Assembly (NCBI GenBank): GCA_041567315.1
Contig: JBFGCA010000135.1
Coordinates: 1-11,005 of the forward strand
Direction of reading: 5' to 3'
DNA length: 11,005 nt
Source of the DNA: JBFGCA01 sp041567315
GTDB lineage: Bacteria; Acidobacteriota; Thermoanaerobaculia; Multivoradales; JAHEKO01
The notes under the pieces are model-generated. The model worked only from the letters and a program-made list of their open reading frames with translations. It did not search any database and was not told where the DNA came from. Of this stretch, positions 1-9,178 are shown piece by piece. The first letter of the stretch is position 1, and the number at the start of each line of letters is the position of its first letter. A program made the translations under genes and the position numbers.

Positions 1-118
1 CCACCAGCGTCTGGGCGGCGATCGCCAGCGGCGCCGCCGGCGGCACCACTCCGCGGTCGAAATCGCCGCTGTGGAGATCGCGCCCGCCGACCGGGGTCCC
101 GGCCTTGCCCGCCTGCAC
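1..118 (-). repeat. Direct repeat copy 2 within the E1 gene (truncated by window edge)
   Basis: Aligned without gaps to 391-508, 101 of 118 bases match (about 86%). The offset is exactly 390 bp, or 130 codons, so the reading frame is kept. It encodes residues 328-366, with 5 amino-acid differences from residues 198-236; most nucleotide differences are silent. Similarity stops at about position 118, which marks the junction on one side. The other side is beyond the window edge. Confidence 0.9.
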
Positions 119-1099
119 CCCCAGCACGTGCTCGGGGTCGTTGCCGAACAGGGTGACGCCGGGCATGCCGTAGCCGGTGGCCTTGAGCGCGAAGCGGCGG
201 GCGGCGGTCTGCTCGCTGACGTGGGTGCCCAGCGCCCAGTGGTTGTTCTCGACCACGAAGACCAGGTTGAGCTTCTGGGCGCCGGCTAAGCCGGCCGCCT
301 CGTGCCACTCACCGAGGCTCGAGCCGCCGTCGCCGATGAAGGCCACGCAGACCCGGTCCTCGCGGCGGAGCTTGAAGGCGTAGGCCATCCCCAGCAGGGT
401 CTGGGTGGCGATCGCCAGCGGCGCCGCCGGCGGCACCACCCCGCGGTCGAAGTCGCCGACGTGGAGGTCGCGGCCGCCCACCGGGGTGCCGCTCTTGCCG
501 TACTGGACCAGGATCGGCGCCAGCGGATCGGGCACGAACATCAGCATCGCCCCGAGGTCGCGGATCAGCGGGCTGATGTAGTCGCCGCGGTAGGTCTCGC
601 CCTGACCGTACTCGGGATAGCGGCGCAGCCGCAGGGCGGCGCCGACGATCGCCTCCTGGCCGGTCGAGCGGAAGCCCTTCTGCGGCGAGGGGTAGTCGCG
701 CCAGCGGACCTCCCTGGCGTCGAAGGCGCGCTTGAGGAAGTCGTCGAGCTCGCGGGTCAGCACCATCGTCCGGTACAAAGCCCGCCGCTCGTCGGCGGTG
801 ATCGAGGCCTTGACCCGGCGGCGCTCGAAGAACCCCTTCACCTGCACCTCGAGCGCCTGGCGGGTCCATTCGACCGCCCGCTGATGGCTCATCCCCGGCC
901 ACAGCTCGGCTTGGGCGAACTCTGCGCCGGTCCGCGAGCGGGCCTCGATGCGCTCGAGCAGCGCCGCCTCCAGCTCATCCTCGGTCGCCACCCGCGGCAG
1001 ATCGCGGATCAGGAACGGGGCCTCGAGGCTGAGGAAGCCGTGCAGCTCGCGCAGCAGCTCGGCCGGCAGGGTGCCGGCCGCCGGCGCCGTCGGTTCCAT
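1..1099 (-). CDS. TPP-dependent 2-oxoacid/acetoin dehydrogenase E1 component, alpha-type subunit (3' end outside window; internal duplication)
   Basis: Family role: the E1 alpha subunit binds thiamine pyrophosphate and helps decarboxylate a 2-oxoacid (pyruvate, branched-chain oxoacid) or acetoin, passing the acyl group to a lipoyl E2; cytoplasmic. 366 residues are visible. The TPP motif is GDG (residues 256-258), 26 residues, then NN (285-286, in VVENN), followed by a SEQTAA segment and a YGMPG...GND segment, as in E1 alpha. A GRDLH segment (210-213) sits where the family has its GR...H loop. Residues 1-100 are a helical-looking extension I do not recognise. ATG at 1099 is the only usual start after the in-frame TAG of the upstream RND gene, 75 nt away; no clear Shine-Dalgarno sequence precedes it. 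Odd: after GND (320-321), where the family continues towards its C-terminal half, residues 328-366 instead repeat residues 198-236 (34 of 39 identical). The product may be abnormal, fused, or an assembly artefact. Substrate cannot be assigned. An E1 beta or E2 gene, if present, lies left of the window. Confidence 0.85.
   Translation of the reverse strand, partial: MEPTAPAAGTLPAELLRELHGFLSLEAPFLIRDLPRVATEDELEAALLERIEARSRTGAEFAQAELWPGMSHQRAVEWTRQALEVQVKGFFERRRVKASITADERRALYRTMVLTRELDDFLKRAFDAREVRWRDYPSPQKGFRSTGQEAIVGAALRLRRYPEYGQGETYRGDYISPLIRDLGAMLMFVPDPLAPILVQYGKSGTPVGGRDLHVGDFDRGVVPPAAPLAIATQTLLGMAYAFKLRREDRVCVAFIGDGGSSLGEWHEAAGLAGAQKLNLVFVVENNHWALGTHVSEQTAARRFALKATGYGMPGVTLFGNDPEHVLGVQAGKAGTPVGGRDLHSGDFDRGVVPPAAPLAIAAQTLV
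391..508 (-). repeat. Direct repeat copy 1 within the E1 gene
   Basis: This copy sits in the normal place for an E1 alpha subunit: it encodes residues 198-236, including the GRDLH loop and the segment leading into the TPP-binding strand. It pairs in frame with positions 1-118. Confidence 0.9.
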
Positions 1100-1166
1100 G
1101 ACCCGACAGGATAACCAATCGGGCGGGCAGCGGCCCGCGACAGGCGCGCCCTCGAGGCGCCGCGGT

Positions 1167-1182
1167 GGCGGCGGCTAGCCGG
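1167..1182 (-). repeat. 16-nt stop-spanning motif, copy at the end of the second RND gene
   Basis: In the sense of the gene the sequence is CCGGCTAGCCGCCGCC and contains the TAG stop. The ten bases CGGCTAGCCG around the stop form a perfect palindrome. The same 16 bases occur at the end of the adaptor gene (7562-7577). The sequence is GC-rich and low in complexity, so chance is possible. Confidence 0.6.
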
Positions 1183-4100
1183 TCTCGGCGGTGGCGGGCG
1201 GGGCGCTTTCGCCCACCGCCGGCCGGGCCGGCGCCGAGACCCGCCAGATCCGCCGCAGCCAGTTGGCCACCGCCTCCATCCAGATCGAGATCGAGGGCAG
1301 CGCCAGCAGCGTCAGCACCGCCGAGGACAGCAGCCCGCCCATCACCGTGCGGGCCAGCGGGTAGTAGAAGATGCCGGCGGTGTTGGGTCCGCGGATGGCC
1401 AGCGGCAGCAGCCCGATGACGGTCGTGGCGGCGGTCATCAGGATCGGGCGCAACCGCTCGCGGCCGGCCAGCAGGATCGCCTCGTCGCGAGGCAGCCCCC
1501 GCTGGCGGAGCTGGTGGACGTGGTCCAGCAGCACGATGCCGTTGTTGACCACGATCCCCATCAGGATCAGCAGCCCGATCTGCGCCATCAGGTTGAAGAC
1601 CGTGCCGGTGGCGGCCAGCATCCAGGCGGCGCCGGGCACCGCGAAGAGGATCGAGAACAGGATCGCGAACGGCTGGGCCAGCGACTCGAAGAGCGACGCC
1701 ATCACCAGATAGACCAGGATCAGGGCGAGCAGGAAGTTGACCCCCATCTGGGCGTTCTGATCCTGCTGCTCGACGATGCGGTCGCTCCACGACCAGGAGT
1801 AGCCCGGCGGCAGATCGAAGGCGCCCATCAGGCCCTCGATCTCCTGCTTGGTCCCGTCCCAGTCCTCGCCCTCGTAGGTGCCCCTGACCGCCACCCGCAC
1901 CTTGCGGTTCTCACGGGCGATCTCGCGCGGCCGCTGGATGACCTCGAAGGTGGCGATGTCGCCGAGCTGGAAGGGGCGCTGGCCGTCGGCGCCGCCGCCG
2001 ATCTGGATGCGCTTGAGGTCCTCGAGGTTCTCGCGGTCCTCGAGCCGCAGCGCCAGCCAGGTCTCGACCTCGCGGTCGCCGGCCTTGAAGCGCGGCAGCC
2101 GCATGGCGCCGAGGGTGAAGGAGAAGATGTCGGCCAGGTCCTGGGCGGTCAGACCCAGCCGCTCGGCCTTGCCGCGGTCGACCCGCACCTGGATCTCGCG
2201 CTGCGCGTCGCGCAGGTCGGTGCGCACGTCCTGGACGTTGGCGAGGGTCTCGATCCGCCGCGCCGCCTCGCTGGCGAAGCGGTCGAGGACGCCGGTGTCC
2301 TGGCCGAAGAACTTGACCGCGAAGTAGGTGCTGCTGCCGCCCTCGTCGGCATCGTCCTGGAAGTAGAGCTTGACGCCGGCCAGCTCGGGCAGCGCGTCGC
2401 GGATCTGCTGGCGCAGCTCCTTGATCTCCCTGTCGCCGAGATCCTTGCGGGTCAGCACCATGGTGGTCTCGGCCCGGTTGGCGGCGAAGAAGCTATAGAT
2501 CGACTCGATGAGGAACTCCTCGCGGTTGCGGTCGAGCATCGCCTCGACCACGTCGACCGCGTCCTCGGCCTCCGACTTGTAGGTGTAGTCGGCGAACTCG
2601 TAGCGCAGGAACAGCCGCTTGTTGACCGTTCCCGAGAAGATCGCCGACTCGACCAGGCCGGTGAAGAACGGGGTCAGCCCGACGCCCATCACCAGCAGCA
2701 AGAGACCGGCGGTCTTCCACGGCCGCGCCAGGCTCCAGGTGAGCATCCCCGCGTAGCGCTCCTCGAGCCAGGCGATCGAGGCCACCGGCTTGGCCCGCCG
2801 CTTGCCCAGGAAGTGCGCCGACATCAGCGGGATCAGGGTCAGCGAGGAGAACAGCGAGCAGGCCAGGGCGATGGTGATGGCGATGCCGATCTCGCGCAGC
2901 CAGGTGGTGAGCTCGGCCTTGGCCCCCACCACCAGGGGCAGGAAGACGATCAGGGTGGTCAGCGTAGAGGCTGCCACCGCGGTCGACACCTGGCGGGCAC
3001 CGAGGAGCGCCGCCCGCTCGCGGTCGCGCTCGGTGCGGTGGACGCGGTCGATCGACTCCAGCACCACCACCGCGTTGTCGACCAGCATCCCCACCGCCAG
3101 CATCAGCCCCATCATCGACAGGATGTTGAGGGTCTTGCCCATGAAGAAGAGGATGCCGGTGGCGGCGAGGATCGAGAACGGGATCGACAGCGAGACGATC
3201 AGCGTCGAGTCCAGCCGGCGCAGGAAGAAGTAGAGGCTGAAGACCGCCAGCAGGGCGCCGATCGAGCCGGCCTTGAGCAGACCCTGGAGGCCGCCGCTGA
3301 TCTCCTCGCCCTGGTCGTCCCAGACGAAAACGGTCACCCCCTGGAGCAGCGGGTCGTCGTTGACGTCGCCGCGGATGACGTCCATCACCCGGCGCACCAC
3401 CTCGACGGTGTTGGCGGTGGACTCCTTGAAGACCGACAGCGCCACCGCATAGTCGAGGTCGAGGTGCCGACCGTGGACGTAGGGCGGCTCCTCGTAGGTC
3501 AATTCGGCGATGTCCCGCAGCCTCACACCCTGGGCGTTGACCACCAGGTCGCCGAGATCGTCGACCGAGCCGAACTGGCCGACGGCACGGGCGCTGAAGC
3601 GTCTGCCCTCGTCCTCGATCTGGCCCAGCACCAGGTTCGAGGAGGCGCCGCGGAGCTGCTCGATCAGGGCGCCGACGTCGACGTCGTGCTCCTTGACCCG
3701 GTCGAGGATTAGGTCGACGTCGATCTCGCGCGGTGCCACCCCTTCGAGCGTCACCCGCGCCACCCCCGGCACCCGCCGGATGCGGTTGAGGATGCGGGCC
3801 TCGATCAGGTCGTAGTTCTCTGAGAGGTCGACGCCCTGGGCCGAGACCCTGGCCTCGACCACCGGGATGTCGTTGGTGTTGAACGAGAAGATGACGACGT
3901 CGCCGATCGCCGCCGGCAGCTCGGGCTTGACCTGGTCCATCTTCTCGCTGACCTGCATGCGGACCACGTCCAGCTCCTCGCCCCACAGGAACTCGAGCCA
4001 GAACTGGGCCTCGTCCGCCGAGGCCTGCGAGTTGAGGGTCTTGATCCCCGGCAGCGTGGACAGCACCTCCTCCACCGGCCTGACGATCTCGCGCTCGATC

Positions 4101-4272
4101 TGCTGCGGGTTGGAGTTGGGGTAGGGGATCTGGATGCCGATGAACGGCACGTCCACCTCGGGCAGATAGGCAAGCGGGATGCGGGTGACGGCGATCAGCC
4201 CGGTGACCAGCACGCTGATCAGGATCATGCCGGTGGTGATCGGCCGCTGGACGGCCAGCCGGGGTAGCCGCA

Positions 4273-4273
<1 letters not shown>
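1175..4273 (-). CDS. RND-family efflux permease, HAE1/AcrB-like (second permease of the operon)
   Basis: Proton-driven inner-membrane permease of a tripartite efflux pump; the substrate cannot be told from the sequence. At 1032 residues it has normal family length. The layout is typical: TM1 at about 12-30, a first periplasmic loop, TM2-6 at about 335-490, TM7 at about 520-540, a second loop, TM8-12 at about 843-1000. The TM4 motif VDN (398-400) keeps the residue matching AcrB Asp407 (D399) but has N400 for Asp408. TM10 reads VVNN (908-911), so N910 replaces AcrB Lys940. R940 and T947, in the RLRPILMT motif, match AcrB Arg971 and Thr978. The LVMASLFES segment (856-864) is a family signature. 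ATG 4273 overlaps the stop of the upstream permease (TGATG), with GAGG seven nt before it inside that gene, so translation is probably coupled. It belongs with the adaptor and the 1092-residue permease and may form a mixed trimer with the latter, as MdtB does with MdtC; that is inference. The heavy-metal (CusA-type) class is unlikely from the TM4 motif. Confidence 0.95.
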
Positions 4274-7551
<3,278 letters not shown>

Positions 7552-7561
7552 CGGACGTCCG
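7552..7561 (-). promoter_or_regulatory. Palindromic leader directly before the first RND start codon
   Basis: CGGACGTCCG is a perfect 10-bp palindrome that abuts ATG 7551. It occupies the place of the ribosome-binding site and offers only a weak GGA. It may reduce independent initiation and favour coupling to the adaptor gene. It is too short to exclude chance. Confidence 0.3.
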
Positions 7562-7577
7562 GGCGGCGGCTAGCCGG
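7562..7577 (-). repeat. 16-nt stop-spanning motif, copy at the end of the adaptor gene
   Basis: Identical over 16 bases to 1167-1182 and, as there, includes the TAG stop inside the palindrome CGGCTAGCCG. Here it fills most of the adaptor/permease gap. The two copies close genes of unrelated sequence, so shared ancestry of the coding ends does not explain it. Confidence 0.6.
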
Positions 7578-8766
7578 CGCCCTCTTCCGCGTCGAAGACC
7601 TTGATCGGCGAGCCGTCCTTGAGCCCGCCCTGTCCGGCCACGATCACCCGGTCGCCGGCGGCGACGCCGCTGAGCGCCTCGATCCAGGGCCCCTCCTCGA
7701 GACCGAGGGTGACCGGGCGCTTCTCGGCCTTCTCTTCGCGGGCTACGAAGACGTGCGCCTTCTGCAGCTCGCGGAGCACCGACTCACGGGGCAGCAGCAG
7801 CGCGCCGGGGCGGGTCTCGCGCACGATGTCGATGGTCACGAAGCTCCCCGGCCGCACCGCTGGCGGCGGGTTGCGGGCCTCGATGGTCACCTTGACGGTG
7901 CCGGTGGCGGTGTCGACCACCGGGCTGACCTGGCGGATGGCGCCGCCGAAGCGCACGCCGTCGTCGGCGTTGAGGCGAATGCGCACCTCGCGCCCCGCCG
8001 TCAGCGCCAGCACGTCCCGCTCGGGCAGGAAGATGCGGGCGATCAGCGGCTCGAAATCGGTCACCTGGAACAGCTCGTCGCCGGGGCGCACGTGCTGGCC
8101 GACCTGGGTCATGCGGCCGGTCAGCCGGCCAGAGATGGGAGCGCGGATGGTCGTCTTCTCCAGGTTCCACTGCGACTCGGCCAGCTCCTGGCGGGCGATC
8201 TCGTACTCGATCGTCAGCTTGTCGAACTCCTCGCGGCTGATCAGCTCCTTGTCCACCAGGTCGCGGGCCCGGTCGTAGCCGAGCTTGGCGTTGGCCTCGC
8301 GCAGCTCGGCCTTCTTGAGCAGGATCTCCTGGTCGTCGCGGACCAGGGTCACCAGCGGCTGACCCTGCCGCACCGGATCGCCCTCCTCGACGAAGAGGCG
8401 GGAGACCCGACCCTCGATCTCGGAGAGCACCTTGACGTCGTTGTCGGCCACCAGGTTGGCGGTGGCGCTGATGTAGGCCGAGACGGTGCCGGACGAGATC
8501 TCCGCGACCTCGACCGGGACCGGCGCCTTCGCCTTGTCCTCGCCGGTTTCTGCGCTCTGGGCGTCGGCGCCGTTGGCCCGGGCGGCCACCAAGTTCATCA
8601 CCACCAGGGTGCCCGCCACCACCACCAGGGCGCCGATCGCCAGCGAGAGGAGGCGCAGCCGGCGGCGGCGGACGCCGCCGCGGGTGGGCGCGTCCTCGGG
8701 ATTCGAGGGCATCGGGCCCTCGCTGCCGGCGGCCGGCGCCTGTGTTTGATCGATCCGCTCTGTCAT
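7570..8766 (-). CDS. Efflux RND transporter periplasmic adaptor subunit (membrane fusion protein)
   Basis: Adaptor that links an RND permease to an outer-membrane channel in the periplasm. 398 residues, usual length. A polar N-terminus (1-32) and RRRR (33-36) lead into one membrane segment (about 38-60); there is no lipobox Cys, so it is probably anchored by this helix rather than by lipid. The first half of the lipoyl-like domain (about 110-145, with EIEGRVSRLFVEEGD) is followed by a helical hairpin (about 146-203). The second half (about 205-236, TIRAPISGRL) comes next, then the beta-barrel and membrane-proximal parts, including the PGSFVTIDI segment near 306-314. Start chosen at ATG 8766: GGAGG lies 5 nt upstream. 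The frame stays open to 9057, but the added 97 codons look non-coding and lie in the divergent promoter region. First gene of the adaptor-RND-RND operon; no outer-membrane partner gene is in view. Confidence 0.93.
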   Translation of the reverse strand: MTERIDQTQAPAAGSEGPMPSNPEDAPTRGGVRRRRLRLLSLAIGALVVVAGTLVVMNLVAARANGADAQSAETGEDKAKAPVPVEVAEISSGTVSAYISATANLVADNDVKVLSEIEGRVSRLFVEEGDPVRQGQPLVTLVRDDQEILLKKAELREANAKLGYDRARDLVDKELISREEFDKLTIEYEIARQELAESQWNLEKTTIRAPISGRLTGRMTQVGQHVRPGDELFQVTDFEPLIARIFLPERDVLALTAGREVRIRLNADDGVRFGGAIRQVSPVVDTATGTVKVTIEARNPPPAVRPGSFVTIDIVRETRPGALLLPRESVLRELQKAHVFVAREEKAEKRPVTLGLEEGPWIEALSGVAAGDRVIVAGQGGLKDGSPIKVFDAEEGAG

Positions 8767-8771
8767 CGGGC

Positions 8772-8776
8772 CCTCC
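8772..8776 (-). promoter_or_regulatory. Ribosome-binding site of the adaptor gene
   Basis: GGAGG on the minus strand, 5 nt before ATG 8766. It fixes this start over the longer open frame that reaches 9057. Confidence 0.8.
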
Positions 8777-8907
8777 CCGGGGCGTGCCACAACTCGGTGT
8801 CGCGTTCGCCTGTGATTACGTCGCCCTTCCGGCCATTGTTTCAGCGGTTCGCGCCGGCCCGCGGCGGCGCCCCGGCGGGACACCCGGAAGGCGCTCGGCC
8901 GATCGCC

Positions 8908-8930
8908 GGCCGGGCCTCCGAGGGCCGGCC
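8908..8930. repeat. GC-rich inverted repeat in the divergent region
   Basis: Ten-base arms (GGCCGGGCCT and AGGGCCGGCC) pair at 9 of 10 positions around a 3-nt loop. The right arm also takes part in a second, perfect 7-bp inverted repeat at 8923-8938 (GGCCGGC, CA, GCCGGCC), so two alternative hairpins compete. No T-run follows, so it does not look like a terminator. Confidence 0.4.
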
Positions 8931-9069
8931 AGCCGGCCGCTTTCCGGAGCAAGAAGCGGCGGACCGGTCGCGCCGTTTTTCCTGCAGAGAAAAGGTCCGG
9001 AGCCTCGCCGCCGTTCTCGGGGCCGGCTCCCCCGGTTCGAAATCTCCTCTTGAACAAGCGGACTTACGA

Positions 9070-9081
9070 CCGGTCGACCGG
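9070..9081. promoter_or_regulatory. 12-bp palindrome upstream of the sigma-54 promoter (possible operator)
   Basis: CCGGTCGACCGG is a perfect palindrome centred about 30 bp before the -24 box, or about 56 bp before the expected transcription start. Dyad sites near sigma-54 promoters are often activator or repressor sites, but known enhancer sites usually lie farther upstream. The sequence is simple enough to arise by chance in GC-rich DNA. Confidence 0.3.
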
Positions 9082-9104
9082 ACCGGATCGGAGCCGTCGG
9101 GAGT

Positions 9105-9121
9105 TTGGCACGGCCCGTGCT
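9105..9121 (+). promoter_or_regulatory. Sigma-54 (RpoN) -24/-12 promoter of the S8 protease
   Basis: TTGGCACGGCCCGTGCT matches the known consensus YTGGCACGrNNNTTGCW at every defined position except one (G for the first T of the -12 box). The essential GG (9107-9108) and GC (9119-9120) have the required spacing. Transcription should start near 9131-9132, leaving a leader of about 47 nt before ATG 9179. Promoters of this type need an ATP-dependent enhancer-binding activator, so the protease is probably switched on by a specific signal. The activator gene is not in the window. Confidence 0.72.
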
Positions 9122-9167
9122 GCTTCTCTCTTCAATGCTGCTCGAGTTCGCCATTTTTTTGTGGTCC

Positions 9168-9173
9168 AGGAGG
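9168..9173 (+). promoter_or_regulatory. Ribosome-binding site of the S8 protease
   Basis: AGGAGG, a full-strength site. Two ATG codons follow in tandem: the first (9176) is only 2 nt away, the second (9179) 5 nt away, so the second is preferred. It also rules out the longer TTG start at 9050, which lies upstream of the promoter. Confidence 0.85.
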
Positions 9174-9178
9174 CCATG

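Larger units (their letters stand above)
8767..9178. other. Divergent intergenic region between the efflux operon and the protease
   Basis: 412 nt with no convincing gene. Open frames cross it on both strands, but they look like GC-rich noise. It must hold the promoters of both neighbours. The protease side has a clear sigma-54 element (9105-9121). On the operon side I found no convincing promoter; the best housekeeping-like pair on the minus strand (CTGAAA near 8840, then CGTAAT near 8818) matches poorly. GC-rich inverted repeats occupy 8908-8938, and a seven-T run lies at 9154-9160 in the presumed protease leader. Confidence 0.7.

Noticed and set aside
1100..1174. Terminator between the second permease and the E1 gene
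   Set aside because: A small GCGCC/GGCGC hairpin can be drawn (about 1145-1160), but the stem is only 5 bp and no T-run follows.
1514..3712. Plus-strand open frame of 732 codons across the second permease
   Set aside because: It lies antisense to a clear RND gene and encodes a His/Gln/Asp/Arg-rich sequence with no domain, a usual by-product of GC-rich codon use.
8781..8795. TGGCACG on the minus strand just before the adaptor start, as a second sigma-54 promoter
   Set aside because: The -24 half matches, but the -12 position reads GGGG instead of TTGC, and the site is too close to the start codon to leave a usable leader.
8767..9057. N-terminal extension of the adaptor to a start at 9057
   Set aside because: A good GGAGG precedes ATG 8766, the extension has no domain or signal-like features, and it would cover the divergent promoter region.
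9108..9160. Hairpin GCACG/CGTGC plus a seven-T run as an intrinsic terminator
   Set aside because: The hairpin bases belong to the sigma-54 element, and the T-run lies over 30 nt downstream rather than next to the stem.
9050..9178. Upstream TTG start of the protease
   Set aside because: It lies before the sigma-54 element and would put about 43 polar residues ahead of the signal peptide; AGGAGG marks the tandem ATG codons instead.
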